Assembly: GCF_004088395.1 (NCBI RefSeq)
Contig: NZ_CP035107.1
Coordinates: 1,813,001-1,877,000 of the forward strand
Source of the DNA: Ornithobacterium rhinotracheale
GTDB taxonomy: Bacteria > Bacteroidota > Bacteroidia > Flavobacteriales > Weeksellaceae
Length of the DNA stretch: 64,000 nt
Reading direction: 5' to 3'
Shown here: positions 34,238 to 43,632 of the stretch, in pieces
How the letters are laid out: the number at the start of each line of letters is the position of its first letter
Numbering within the stretch: the stretch's first letter is position 1
Translations under genes and position numbers: made by a program
The notes under the pieces: model-generated
Databases searched by the model: none
What the model was told of the DNA's origin: nothing
What the model saw: the letters and a program-made list of their open reading frames with translations, nothing else

Positions 34238-34723
34238 ATGGCAAATTTACAATATGTAACCAAAGAAGGTTTAGATAAATTGCGCGAAGAGCTAAAATAT
34301 CTAGAAAGTGTTGAAAGACCAAGAATTTCTCAACAAATTGCCGAGGCTAGAGATAAAGGTGATTTGTCTGAAAATGCTGAATACGATGCAGCTAAAGAAG
34401 CACAAGGATTGCTAGAATCTAAAATTTCTAAATTGCAAGACCAAGTGGCCAATGCTCGTGTAATAGATAAATCTCAATTAGATTCCTCCAAGGTTTCCAT
34501 CCTCTCTACCGTGAAAATCAAAAACTTGGCAAACGGACAAGAGATGAAATATACACTTGTTCCTGAAACTGAGGCTGACTTAAAAGCGGGAAAAATTGCA
34601 GTAAGCACCCCAATTGCCAAAGGTTTATTAGGCAAAGAATTGGGCGAAAAAGCTGAAATCAAGTTACCAAATGGTAATGTTTTAAATTTTGAAATCACTG
34701 AATTAAGTTTAGGAGAAGAATAA
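34238..34723 (+). CDS. greA: Transcription elongation factor GreA
   Basis: 161 residues. The N-terminal coiled coil (YVTKEGLDKLREELKYLE, ISQQIAEARDKGDLSENAEY) holds the acidic tip residues D-x-SENAEYD that enter the RNA polymerase secondary channel; the C-terminal FKBP-like domain follows (STPIAKGLLGKELGEKAEI). It rescues backtracked polymerase by transcript cleavage. One base separates it from the HIT gene, so they form an operon. Confidence 0.95.
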   Translation: MANLQYVTKEGLDKLREELKYLESVERPRISQQIAEARDKGDLSENAEYDAAKEAQGLLESKISKLQDQVANARVIDKSQLDSSKVSILSTVKIKNLANGQEMKYTLVPETEADLKAGKIAVSTPIAKGLLGKELGEKAEIKLPNGNVLNFEITELSLGEE

Positions 34724-34724
34724 A

Positions 34725-35114
34725 ATGGCAAGTATTTTCACCAAAATCATCAATGGAGAAATTCCTGCTTATAAAATCGCTGAAAACGAAGATTATATTG
34801 CGTTTTTAGACGCATTCCCTATTGCTAAAGGTCACACGCTTGTGGTTCCAAAACAAGAAACCGACCGAATTTGGGATTTATCTCCAGAGCAATTCAATGG
34901 CTTAATGGCTTTTGCTTACAAAGTGGCTCATGCTATCGAGAAAAGCATCGATTGCAATCGTGTGGGCGTTTCTGTCATGGGGCTAGAAGTACCACACGCA
35001 CATGTGCACCTTGTGCCGATGAATGACATGGGCGACATGAATTTTGCCAATAAGATTGATATTTCCAAAGATGAAATGGAAGAAATCAGAGCAAATATTG
35101 CTAGCAATATTTAA
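34725..35114 (+). CDS. HIT family nucleotide hydrolase
   Basis: 129 residues with the histidine triad VPHAHVHLVPM (about 90-100). N-terminal FTKIINGEIPAYKIAE is typical for the HINT branch, which cleaves nucleoside phosphoramidates such as AMP-lysine. Directly behind greA and followed by a terminator. Physiological substrate unknown. Confidence 0.9.
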   Translation: MASIFTKIINGEIPAYKIAENEDYIAFLDAFPIAKGHTLVVPKQETDRIWDLSPEQFNGLMAFAYKVAHAIEKSIDCNRVGVSVMGLEVPHAHVHLVPMNDMGDMNFANKIDISKDEMEEIRANIASNI

Positions 35115-35150
35115 ACGATTTAGTTTTCATGATAAAATGTTTTTAGAAGT

Positions 35151-35186
35151 AAAAAGGGCTAAAATTAAGTTTTTAGCCCTTTTTTA
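35151..35186. terminator. Bidirectional terminator between hit and rfbD
   Basis: AAAAAGGGCTAAAA and TTTTAGCCCTTTTTT with a short loop; A and T runs on both sides serve both convergent genes. Confidence 0.88.
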
Positions 35187-35187
35187 T

Positions 35188-36045
35188 TTATAAATCATTT
35201 TCTTGCAGCAGTTTCTCTAAGCTAACTTTCCAATCTGGGATTTCCTGCTCAAAGGTTTCTTTAAAACTAGACAAATCCAGCACCGAGTATTTCGGGCGCA
35301 CGGCCACAGTAGGAAACGCCGTAGAATCTACGGGATGAATCGTGATAGAACTTTGCGAAAGCTCCCTAATTGCAGAAGCAAAATCGAACCAAGAAATCTC
35401 CCCCTCATTGGTAAAGTGATAAATTCCAGATTTTAAACGATTTTTTTCTAAAATAGACAAAATCGCAAACGCCAAATCATTCGCATTGGTAGGTGCCCCG
35501 ATTTGATCATTCACCACAGAAAGCTCATCTTTTTCGCGGAATAATCTCAACATTGTTTTCACGAAGTTTTTGCCAAACTCGCTATACACCCAAGCTGTGC
35601 GGATTACTATTGTTTTGGGATTATTGGCAAAAGCTAGCTCCTCTCCCGCTAATTTGGTTTTACCATAAATATTGAGCGGATTTGTTTTTTCCTCTGGCAA
35701 TATAGGTGTAGAAAAACCTCCATCAAAAACATAATCCGTAGAAATATGAATGAACCACGCATCTTGCAAACGAGACGCTTCGGCTAAATAGCCCACGGCA
35801 TCGGCATTTACTTTTCGTGCGATTTCTTGCTCTGTCTCAGCCAAATCCACCGCGGTATAAGCGGCACAATTGATCACAAAATCAAATGTATTTTGCGCAA
35901 AAAAGTCTTTCACCGCCTCTGGGCTAGTAATGTCTAAGGTCGCGACATCGGTAAAAGTAAATTTAAAATCTGGATAGTTCGATGCTATTTTTCGAATACA
36001 ACTTCCTAATTGTCCGTTTCCTCCTGTAACTAAAACTTGTTTCAT
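35188..36045 (-). CDS. rfbD: dTDP-4-dehydrorhamnose reductase
   Basis: 285-residue short-chain dehydrogenase-like enzyme making dTDP-L-rhamnose. NADPH motif VTGGNGQLGSCI (about 5-16), STDYVFDGG, catalytic YGKTKLAGE (Tyr and Lys), and RTAWVYSEFGKNFV. Full length. It stands alone; the other rml genes are not in the window. Rhamnose would go into surface polysaccharide. Confidence 0.92.
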   Translation of the reverse strand: MKQVLVTGGNGQLGSCIRKIASNYPDFKFTFTDVATLDITSPEAVKDFFAQNTFDFVINCAAYTAVDLAETEQEIARKVNADAVGYLAEASRLQDAWFIHISTDYVFDGGFSTPILPEEKTNPLNIYGKTKLAGEELAFANNPKTIVIRTAWVYSEFGKNFVKTMLRLFREKDELSVVNDQIGAPTNANDLAFAILSILEKNRLKSGIYHFTNEGEISWFDFASAIRELSQSSITIHPVDSTAFPTVAVRPKYSVLDLSSFKETFEQEIPDWKVSLEKLLQENDL

Positions 36046-36112
36046 AAAACAAATTTACTTTTAATTATGGAAAGAAAACTGAAAAATACCTAAAAAATCG
36101 ATTTTTCAGACA

Positions 36113-36148
36113 TAAAAAAATCTCTAAAACTTTTGTCTTAGAGATTTT
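36113..36148 (-). terminator. Terminator of tRNA-Cys
   Basis: AATCTCTAA (36119-36127) pairs with TTAGAGATT (36138-36146); on the minus strand a run of T follows. It is a few bases after the tRNA 3' end. Confidence 0.8.
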
Positions 36149-36151
36149 TGG

Positions 36152-36222
36152 AGGTTTCGAGCGGATTCGAACCGCTGTACAAGGTTTTGCAGACCTCTGC
36201 CTAGCCACTCGGCCACGAAACC
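36152..36222 (-). tRNA. tRNA-Cys (GCA)
   Basis: 71 nt, acceptor GGTTTCG/CGAAACC, anticodon loop CTGCAAA (GCA), T arm AGCGG-TTCGAAT-CCGCT, discriminator U. Confidence 0.96.
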
Positions 36223-36275
36223 ATTTTTTGGGTTGGGAGTGCAAATATAATCAAATATTTTGATTTAGCACAATT

Positions 36276-37133
36276 TTATTGTTTTTTTCCTCGTTTAAAA
36301 AGAAAATCTTTCTCCTCTTTAGTCAAACTATTGTAACCTGAACGAGAAATTTTATCCAAAATTTCATCGATATTTTTCTCTTGTTCGGCTTTCCAATCTT
36401 GATATTCGTAGTCATCTCTCGGAGGAGTTTGGCTCTCAGCTTTAGCGTTTTTATTCATTTTTAAATGACTCTTTTTGCTGAATAATCCGTTTAATTTTTC
36501 TGCCAATTTGCCAAAAATATCTTTTCCTTTTTCAAATTGCTTCATATACAAATATCCAAACAAAGCACCTCCAATGTGAGAAACATTTCCGCCTAAATTA
36601 TCGGTATTTAATAAAAATCCAAGTACAATCAAACCAATTGCTATGTACAGCAACTTCACTGGCGATTGCACAAATGGGAGCCTCAATTCCATATTAGGCT
36701 GATATGCCACCATCGCAAAAAATACAGAATAAATTGCAGCACTTGCACCTATGAGATTTGATGACTGCACACTGAATGTGTTTAAAATCATAAAAAATAA
36801 TCCTGCAACAATTCCTCCCACAAAATAGAAGATTTTAAATGATTTTTCTCCAAAATATCTAAAATAGAATTCCGATACAAAATACAGCATAAGCATATTG
36901 AATAATAAATGCAATACATCGTAATGCAAAAACATATAAGTGAATAAGCTCCATGGTTTTGCCCAGAAATCACTGCTATAAGGGCTTAGCCCAAAATACA
37001 AATTCAAATAATGTATCGGGGTAAAAATACGGATAATCCAACCTAGCAAAAAGATTGCTACATTGATATAGATTAATTTAATGGCAATATTTCCGTTTAT
37101 AAATTGATTTTTTAATTTATTGATTAATTCCAT
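36276..37133 (-). CDS. Rhomboid family intramembrane serine protease, with soluble tail
   Basis: 285 residues with six membrane segments up to about 200 and a ~85-residue charged cytoplasmic tail. The catalytic Ser is S131 in LIGASAAIYS (canonical GxSG changed to GASA) and the His is H186 in VSHIGGALFGYL. The HLLFNMLMLYF helix is typical. It overlaps the second rhomboid gene by 10 bp. Substrates unknown. Confidence 0.9.
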   Translation of the reverse strand: MELINKLKNQFINGNIAIKLIYINVAIFLLGWIIRIFTPIHYLNLYFGLSPYSSDFWAKPWSLFTYMFLHYDVLHLLFNMLMLYFVSEFYFRYFGEKSFKIFYFVGGIVAGLFFMILNTFSVQSSNLIGASAAIYSVFFAMVAYQPNMELRLPFVQSPVKLLYIAIGLIVLGFLLNTDNLGGNVSHIGGALFGYLYMKQFEKGKDIFGKLAEKLNGLFSKKSHLKMNKNAKAESQTPPRDDYEYQDWKAEQEKNIDEILDKISRSGYNSLTKEEKDFLFKRGKKQ

Positions 37134-37837
37134 CTTGGTAAGGTCTTTTTCCAGTTTCTAATGAGTATAAATCCGATAATTGCGCCACCAATGTGTGCAT
37201 AATGTGCAATATTGTCGCCTGGATTGCTCTGAATAGCCAGAACAAGCTCTAGCAATACATAAAGCGGAATAATGTATTTAGCTTTGATAGGAATTGGCGG
37301 AAAAATAAGCATTAAAACAGCATTTGGGAATAGCATTCCAAACGCAATCAAAACACCAAAAATTGCGCCCGAGGCTCCTACCATAGGCGTTGAATAAATT
37401 GCACTTAGCGTCTCTAGCCCCGGGATTCCCATCATAGGCTTGAGCGTTGAGAGCAATGCCACTTGTTGTGGCGACAAATCTGCTGCGGCAATAAGTTGTT
37501 GTGCCTCAAGATAATTAGTTGCATTAAACAAAACATAAGCCCCCAAAGCCGAAGCAAAATAGAGGATAACATATCTTTTAGGTCCAAGCACCATTTCCAC
37601 AGTAGAACCGAACATAAATAACGCCAACATATTGAAAAACAAGTGTGTCAAATCTCCGTGCATGAACATATGCGACAGGATTTGAAAACTTCTAAAGTTA
37701 TCCGACAACGGATAAAATGCCCCAAGATATTCTCTCAAATCTATTCCATTGGTGCTAGAAAACACAAAGGTTGCCAAATAAAACAGCAAATTGATGATGA
37801 TTAAATTCTTGGTAATCGGTGCTATTCTTTGAAACAT
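37124..37837 (-). CDS. Rhomboid family intramembrane serine protease
   Basis: 237 residues with six membrane segments. Catalytic Ser156 in VGASGAIFG and His215 in YAHIGGAIIGF; THLFFNMLALFMFG is the helix-2 signature. It follows mutL directly (no intergenic base) and overlaps the next rhomboid by 10 bp. The mutL-rhomboid-rhomboid order is common in flavobacteria. Confidence 0.92.
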   Translation of the reverse strand: MFQRIAPITKNLIIINLLFYLATFVFSSTNGIDLREYLGAFYPLSDNFRSFQILSHMFMHGDLTHLFFNMLALFMFGSTVEMVLGPKRYVILYFASALGAYVLFNATNYLEAQQLIAAADLSPQQVALLSTLKPMMGIPGLETLSAIYSTPMVGASGAIFGVLIAFGMLFPNAVLMLIFPPIPIKAKYIIPLYVLLELVLAIQSNPGDNIAHYAHIGGAIIGFILIRNWKKTLPRWN

Positions 37838-39661
37838 TTAGTCTAATTTTTTTTGAATCTCTTGTAAAGAAAGTGAATAATATATTTTTTTCCCGAAAGG
37901 GCTATAATTAAATTGCTCTAGCTTAAACAATTCTTGTACCAAATGATTAATTTCTGCCTCGTTGAGCGTAGTTCCCTTTTTCACTGCAGCACTTTTAGCC
38001 ATGATTCGGCACAAATGTTCTTTGAGCTCTCCCAAATCATCTACGGATTCTTCCTCAAAAAAATGTTGTAAAATTTCAATCATATTTTCTTGAGAAATTT
38101 CAGACGGAATGGCATTGACCAAGCAAACATCGCCCTGCACTTCCATGTCAAATCCAAAGCTTAACCAATCTGAAAGAGACTCGTTGAGCAAACTTTTTTC
38201 TTTCTCATTGAGTGGATATTCAATCGGGAAAAGCAATTGCTGGCTTAAAGTGTTTTTCTGGGCTAAATTTTTGAAATTATAAAACAAAATAGTCTGATGC
38301 GCACGGTGCTGATCGACCAAAAGCAAATCGCCCTTGTATGTGGCTACGATATACGCATTATTCCACTGCAAGACTTGGCTTGTTTCTTGAATTTCCTCTT
38401 GTGGCACAAAAGTGGTTTGCAATTCTTCCTCTCCCGACAATAAATCATAATAATCATAGCTACCTCCCGCAGATTTTGGTCTAGGGGGCGGCGAATAGCT
38501 AAAACCTCCGCTCTTAGGCACGCCAGAACTTGGTGCCACGGGTGGCGTTTCCACTTCAAAGGGATTGTAAGTTTTATCCACCGAAATTTCTGGATAAGAA
38601 ATATCTTTTCTTTTATCCAAAATCGGGACATCTATTTGTACCGTAGAATCAAAATCCAAAGGTGGCGTTACTTGATATTGCCCGAGAGCATGCTTTGTTG
38701 CAGCTCTTAATTGAGCAAAAATACTGTATTCATCTTCAAACTTAATTTCAGTTTTGGTCGGGTGAATATTGATGTCGATTTTTTCAGGCGGAAGCTCCAA
38801 AAAAATAAAATAACTGGGATGATTGCCCTTGGGTATTAAATCCTCAAAAGCGTTTTGTATGCTTTTGTGCAAATAATTACTCTTAATGAATCTATGATTC
38901 ACAAAGAAAAATTGTTCGCCTCGTGATTTTTTGGCAATATTGGGCTTTCCCACATAGCCAGTAATCTTTACAATATCGGTTTCTTCGGAAATAGGCACTA
39001 GCTGACCTTCGATTTTGCGACCAAAAATGTGCAAAACGCGTTGTGCTAAATTTGCTTTTGTGAGCCTAAAAATTTCTTCGTCGTTGTGAATCAAGGTAAA
39101 ATCTATATTTTCGTGCGAAAGTGCCACGCGATGAAATTCATCTAAAATATGGCGAAATTCTACGGCATTTGATTTCAAGAAATTACGACGCGCAGGAACA
39201 TTGTAAAATAAATTTTTCACAGAAATAATGCTCCCTTTTTGTGTAACTGCAGGCTCTTGGCTTTCAAAATCGCCACCGCTAATCTGCACGCAAGTTCCCA
39301 CCGTATCTTCGTCTTGTTTAGTCTTTAGCTCCACTTGCGCCACCGCTGCGATGGATGCCAAGGCTTCGCCACGAAAACCTTTAGTCATGATTTTAAAAAT
39401 ATCATCACTGGTGTGAATTTTGGAAGTTGCGTGACGCTCAAACGCCATACGCGCATCGGTTACCGACATGCCTTTGCCATTATCGATTACTTGCACGATC
39501 GTGCGCCCTGCATCTTTCACGATCAATTGTATTTGGGTAGCACCTGCATCTACTGCATTTTCAAGCAATTCTTTTACCACAGAGGCCGGACGCTGCACTA
39601 CTTCTCCCGCAGCAATTTGGTTGGCTACCTGTGGGGGCAATAATTGAATGATATCGCTCAT
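37838..39661 (-). CDS. mutL: DNA mismatch repair protein MutL
   Basis: 607 residues. The GHKL ATPase core has ELLENAVDAGAT, DNGKGM, FERHATSKI and GFRGEAL; the middle linker (about 350-420) is low in conservation. In the C-terminal domain the expected endonuclease motif DQHA-x2-E-x4-E is replaced by DQHRAHQTILFY, lacking the glutamates. It recruits downstream repair functions after MutS. Its start overlaps the small membrane protein gene by 4 bp. Confidence 0.93.
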   Translation of the reverse strand: MSDIIQLLPPQVANQIAAGEVVQRPASVVKELLENAVDAGATQIQLIVKDAGRTIVQVIDNGKGMSVTDARMAFERHATSKIHTSDDIFKIMTKGFRGEALASIAAVAQVELKTKQDEDTVGTCVQISGGDFESQEPAVTQKGSIISVKNLFYNVPARRNFLKSNAVEFRHILDEFHRVALSHENIDFTLIHNDEEIFRLTKANLAQRVLHIFGRKIEGQLVPISEETDIVKITGYVGKPNIAKKSRGEQFFFVNHRFIKSNYLHKSIQNAFEDLIPKGNHPSYFIFLELPPEKIDINIHPTKTEIKFEDEYSIFAQLRAATKHALGQYQVTPPLDFDSTVQIDVPILDKRKDISYPEISVDKTYNPFEVETPPVAPSSGVPKSGGFSYSPPPRPKSAGGSYDYYDLLSGEEELQTTFVPQEEIQETSQVLQWNNAYIVATYKGDLLLVDQHRAHQTILFYNFKNLAQKNTLSQQLLFPIEYPLNEKEKSLLNESLSDWLSFGFDMEVQGDVCLVNAIPSEISQENMIEILQHFFEEESVDDLGELKEHLCRIMAKSAAVKKGTTLNEAEINHLVQELFKLEQFNYSPFGKKIYYSLSLQEIQKKLD

Positions 39662-39981
39662 TCCGCAAAGAAATTAGAAAAACTTGGACTTGTGATAAGC
39701 CACATGATAAACACAAATAGCATAAGAATCGAAAAAATGATAAATGTATTGATTCTCACAGCATATGCACTTTGTTTCTCTTTGTTTCTAAACGATTTGA
39801 AATCAATGTGGGATTCATCTACCGCATCGACCTCGCGGGATTTTTTCTTCCCCACATAGCCTTGCGCAAAGCGGGTATCTCCTATTCTGCGATTGATTAA
39901 ATCTTGGGTTTTGGTATCGTAAAATCTAGGAATGTATTTAAATTTTCTAGATTCTCGTTTATTGAATATTTTTCCTAACAT
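39658..39981 (-). CDS. Small conserved membrane protein upstream of mutL
   Basis: 107 residues, basic N-terminus (MLGKIFNKRESRKFKYIPRF) and a single hydrophobic segment near the C-terminus (IFSILMLFVFIMWLIT). Proteins of this type commonly precede mutL in flavobacteria and have been labelled riboflavin synthase in some databases, for which nothing in the sequence speaks. It overlaps mutL by ATGA. Function unknown. Confidence 0.75.
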   Translation of the reverse strand: MLGKIFNKRESRKFKYIPRFYDTKTQDLINRRIGDTRFAQGYVGKKKSREVDAVDESHIDFKSFRNKEKQSAYAVRINTFIIFSILMLFVFIMWLITSPSFSNFFAE

Positions 39982-40047
39982 GGTAAAGCAAATATAAAGT
40001 GTAAATTATAAAATTAAAGCATATTACGCGCTAAGGTTTTATTAAAA

Positions 40048-41565
40048 TCAAGATTCTGTTTGGTTTAGGCGTAATAGCGGGTCTATATACTCTCGGTCGT
40101 TACAAAGGCGTGGCACTTTATTTTGTCCGCCCAATTTGCCTCGGCTTTCCATCCAGTCGTAAAATAAATCTTTTCGCCCCATGTGAATGCTCGGGAAATT
40201 CAAAGTCATGTTGTTGTAGCGTTTTGCCTCATAGTCCGAATTTATTTCTTTCAGCTTTTGGTCAAAAAGAATTTTAAACTGCTCAAAATCGTTTGGCTCT
40301 CGCTCAAATTCAATCACCCATTCATGTGCTCCTTTTTCTTTATCGTGCATAAAAATTGGTGCACCCGTGTATTCTTTAATTTTAGCCCCCGTTTCGCTGG
40401 ACGCAAAGTCCAAAGCTTCCTCTGCATTTTCTATAATAATTTCTTCGCCAAAGGCATTGATATAGTGTTTGGTGCGACCAGAAACAACGATCCTATACGG
40501 ATTAATTGATTTAAACTTCACAGTATCGCCAATCATATAACGCCACAACCCGCCGATGGTAGAAATCACAATTGCATAGTTTTTATTTAGCTCTACTTCT
40601 TGCAATGGCACTGCTTTTCTCGCCTTTAAAGCCTCCTCTTCCATCGGGATAAATTCAAAGAAAATCCCTGTGTTTAGCATTAAAAGCATGTCCTTGCTAT
40701 CGGGCAAATCCTGCATAGAAAAATAGCCCTCAGACGCGTTATAAATTTCGTAATACCTCATCTCTTTTCCACAAATTTCTTCATAGTTTTTTAAATAAGG
40801 CTTAAAACTGATTCCTCCGTGAAAAAACACTTCCAAATCTGGCCAAATCTCGTGTAAATGCTCCTTGCCCGTAAGGCTTAAACAATGGTTGAGCAACACC
40901 AGCATCCACGACGGAACGCCCGTGAGCGACCCCACACTGTCCTTGATTGCTGCTTGTGCAATGGCATCTAGCTTTACATTCCAATCGCTGAGTAGCGAAA
41001 TTTCTTTATTTGGTGTATTCATGTAATCTGCCCAAAATGGCAAATTATCAATCATAATTGCAGACAAGTCACCATACTTGGTACCATATTCTTGGTATAA
41101 ATCGGCACTTCCCCCAATGCGCAAATTCTTCTTGGTAAACATCGCAGTATTGGGATGATTTTCTAAATAATTGGCAAAAAGCATTTTACCAGAAGTAAAA
41201 TGGTTTTGTTCCAAAGATTCTTTGGTAATTGGGATGAACTTACTTTTGGCATTGGTCGTTCCCGAAGATTTGGCAAACCATTGCACCTTTCCTGGCCAGA
41301 GCACATCGGCTGCGCCTCGGCGTGCGCGTTCAATTTCTGGCTCCAATTCTTCATAAATCACCACGGGCACTTTTTCTTTAAAATCCTCGTAGGTTTTTAT
41401 ATTTTTAAAATCAAACTTTTGCCCATACTGCGTTCCCTTCCCTCTCTCTATCAAATACTTGAATACACGCTGCTGTGCCTCAATGGGCTGCATACGAATT
41501 TCTTCTACCTTATTGACATAAGAATTAACGACAAAAGATGCAATTTTGTTTACGATTGTTACCAT
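40048..41565 (-). CDS. GH3 auxin-responsive promoter family protein
   Basis: 505 residues, adenylate-forming fold. Visible motifs: the nucleotide-binding segment AKSSGTTNAKSKFIPIT (about 94-110), the YNASEGYF motif (about 279-286), and the C-terminal subdomain (INAFGEEIIIENAEEAL). Plant GH3 enzymes join amino acids to hormones; bacterial members are widespread in Bacteroidota with unknown acid and acceptor. Single gene with no informative neighbours. Confidence 0.9.
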   Translation of the reverse strand: MVTIVNKIASFVVNSYVNKVEEIRMQPIEAQQRVFKYLIERGKGTQYGQKFDFKNIKTYEDFKEKVPVVIYEELEPEIERARRGAADVLWPGKVQWFAKSSGTTNAKSKFIPITKESLEQNHFTSGKMLFANYLENHPNTAMFTKKNLRIGGSADLYQEYGTKYGDLSAIMIDNLPFWADYMNTPNKEISLLSDWNVKLDAIAQAAIKDSVGSLTGVPSWMLVLLNHCLSLTGKEHLHEIWPDLEVFFHGGISFKPYLKNYEEICGKEMRYYEIYNASEGYFSMQDLPDSKDMLLMLNTGIFFEFIPMEEEALKARKAVPLQEVELNKNYAIVISTIGGLWRYMIGDTVKFKSINPYRIVVSGRTKHYINAFGEEIIIENAEEALDFASSETGAKIKEYTGAPIFMHDKEKGAHEWVIEFEREPNDFEQFKILFDQKLKEINSDYEAKRYNNMTLNFPSIHMGRKDLFYDWMESRGKLGGQNKVPRLCNDREYIDPLLRLNQTES

Positions 41566-41694
41566 AGTTTTCCCTTACAAAACACACAAAAATAGGGATT
41601 TTTTTCGGGATTTATAAATACTTTTTATGCTTTCTCATTTCGTTAAGAAACGAAAAAATCGCAAAGAATTTAATTTTTCTTTACGATTTAACAT

Positions 41695-41722
41695 AAAAAA
41701 CAATCCCTAAAAATTAGGATTT
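41695..41722 (-). terminator. Probable terminator of rny
   Basis: Minus strand AATCCTAA and TTAGGGATT (one bulge), then GTTTTTT. It lies 10 nt after the rny stop. Confidence 0.55.
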
Positions 41723-41731
41723 TGCTATATT

Positions 41732-43336
41732 TTATTTCGCAATATTGATGGCGCGTGTTTCGCGGATTACGGTAACTTTCACCTGCCCTGGGTAAGTCAT
41801 TTCATTTTGGATTTTATCAGTAATCAGGAATGAAAGTTCATTGGCTTTGGCATCGTCTACCTTGTCGCAATCTACCATTACGCGCAGCTCTCTACCCGCT
41901 TGAATGGCATAAGCTTTCTGTACGCCCTCAAAACCTAGCGCTGTGTTTTCCAAATCTTTAAGTCGCTGAATGTAGGACTCTACTACTTGGCGGCGCGCAC
42001 CTGGACGCGCTCCACTGATGGCATCTGCTACTTGTACGATGGGGGCAAGTAGCGAGGTCATTTCAATCTCATCGTGGTGTGCACCGATGGCGTTTACAAC
42101 TTCTGGATTTTCGCCAAATTTCTCTGCCCACTGCATACCTAGCAAGGCGTGTGGTAGTTCTGATTCTTGCTCTGGCACTTTACCTATATCGTGCAACAAG
42201 CCTGCGCGCTTGGCGAGCTTGGCATTTAGCCCTAACTCGGCAGCGAGCGTGCCTGCTATGTGTGCTACTTCACGGGAATGTTGTAGCAAGTTTTGCCCAT
42301 AAGATGAGCGGTATTTCATACGCCCAATGATACGAATAAGCTCTGGGTTTAGGCCGTGAATACCGAGGTCTATCACGGTTTTTTTACCTACATTTACGAT
42401 TTCTTCTTCTATTTGCTTCGTTGTTTTTGCCACCACTTCTTCGATTCTGCCTGGGTGGATTCGGCCATCGGTTACAAGCTTATGCATAGATAAGCGTGCG
42501 ATTTCTCTGCGAATGGGGTCAAAACACGAAAGTACAATGGCCTCTGGGGTATCATCTACAATGATTTCTACGCCAGTGGCAGCTTCTATGGCTCTGATGT
42601 TTCTACCTTCTCGACCAATGATTCGGCCTTTGATATCATCGTTTTCAAGGTTAAAAACGGATACGGCGTTTTCCACGGCTTGCTCTGTGCCTATGCGCTG
42701 AATGGATTGGATTACGATTTTGCGAGCCTCCTCTCGGGCGTTCATATTGGCCTCGTCCATAATTTCTTGGATATGGGCTTGGGCTTTGGTTTTAGCCTCA
42801 TCTTTGAGGGATTGGACTAATTCCTCGCGCGCTTCATCGGCTGAGTATCCTGAGATTTTTTCCAGCAACTCTACTTGGCGCTTATGGTTGGCATTTACTT
42901 CTTCAATTTTTCGGTTAAGGGCCACTCTTCGCTCCTCAAATACTTCAATTTCTGAGGTGAGTGATTTTCTATTTTTCTTAAGTTCTGCTAAGCCTTCGTT
43001 TAGCTTGTGCTCTTTTTCTTTGATGATTTTCTCTCTATCGGAGATTTTCTTTTCCCTTTGGTTTACAGCCTCTTCGTGCTGCGCTTTTAGTTCCAAAAAT
43101 TTCTCTTTGGCCTGCAAGATTTTTTCTTTCTTAATGCTTTCGCCCTCGGTAGTGGCTTCTTTAAGCTTGCTTTCGGCTTCGAGTTTTATGCGATTGGCTT
43201 CCTTCTCTAGCGCTACGGCTTTTTCCTTTGCCTCGTTGTAGAGAATTTCCCCTCTGTTATCGACTTGTTTTTTGGTAAGGGCGTAGGCTATGAGCGCGCC
43301 CACGAGTAATCCTATAATTCCTATTATGTATTCCAT
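41732..43336 (-). CDS. rny: Ribonuclease Y
   Basis: 534 residues. N-terminal membrane helix ([18 protein letters not shown]), long coiled coil (about 30-190), KH domain ([20 protein letters not shown], about 222-241), and HD domain ([21 protein letters not shown], with the metal-binding HD pair). It starts bulk mRNA decay at the membrane. It is the last gene of a minus-strand series: coiled-coil protein, zapA, candidate 6S-like RNA, rny. Confidence 0.95.
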   Translation of the reverse strand: MEYIIGIIGLLVGALIAYALTKKQVDNRGEILYNEAKEKAVALEKEANRIKLEAESKLKEATTEGESIKKEKILQAKEKFLELKAQHEEAVNQREKKISDREKIIKEKEHKLNEGLAELKKNRKSLTSEIEVFEERRVALNRKIEEVNANHKRQVELLEKISGYSADEAREELVQSLKDEAKTKAQAHIQEIMDEANMNAREEARKIVIQSIQRIGTEQAVENAVSVFNLENDDIKGRIIGREGRNIRAIEAATGVEIIVDDTPEAIVLSCFDPIRREIARLSMHKLVTDGRIHPGRIEEVVAKTTKQIEEEIVNVGKKTVIDLGIHGLNPELIRIIGRMKYRSSYGQNLLQHSREVAHIAGTLAAELGLNAKLAKRAGLLHDIGKVPEQESELPHALLGMQWAEKFGENPEVVNAIGAHHDEIEMTSLLAPIVQVADAISGARPGARRQVVESYIQRLKDLENTALGFEGVQKAYAIQAGRELRVMVDCDKVDDAKANELSFLITDKIQNEMTYPGQVKVTVIRETRAINIAK

Positions 43337-43371
43337 TTTTTATAATTAAATTTATGTTTATCTCTTTTTTG

Positions 43372-43563
43372 GTATAAAAAAACCACATTAGTTCAGGTGA
43401 TTTGTGTAAAACTCCTAAAAAATAGGATTTGAGTTATTCCAGCATTCAGGCTTCCTTTTCTTTGGGTACCTAAATCAATAGGCGAAGGCTTGCCTTAGGG
43501 CTGGCATTGGCTCGGTTACATCGTTTTCGTTGAGTTTACCAAATAATGTTAGAACTAATGTGG
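43372..43563 (-). ncRNA. Candidate 6S-like RNA between zapA and rny
   Basis: The gap zapA-rny has a ~190-nt rod-shaped fold on the minus strand. The 5' end CCACATTAGTTC (43563-43552) pairs perfectly with GAACTAATGTGG (43394-43383), followed at once by TTTTTTTAT. Inside, GTAAACTC pairs with GAGTTTTAC, then an open central bubble whose 3' side contains a small TCCTA/TAGGA hairpin, then CCAGC/GCTGG, AGGC/GCCT, CCTT/AAGG and CCTA/TAGG toward the loop. Length, long closing stem, single bubble and terminator match 6S RNA architecture; in gammaproteobacteria ssrS also lies next to zapA. No open frame here is plausible. Confidence 0.6.
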
Positions 43564-43632
43564 AAATATTTTTCCCCACCTGATTTTTTTGTAGCGGTGG
43601 GCAGAACTTCTCGTGCGTTTTTTGATTGAAAT

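Noticed and set aside
42702-43241. 179-aa plus-strand ORF rich in Ser and Leu inside rny
   Set aside because: Antisense shadow of the coiled-coil region of RNase Y; its composition mirrors Lys/Glu-rich codons on the other strand.
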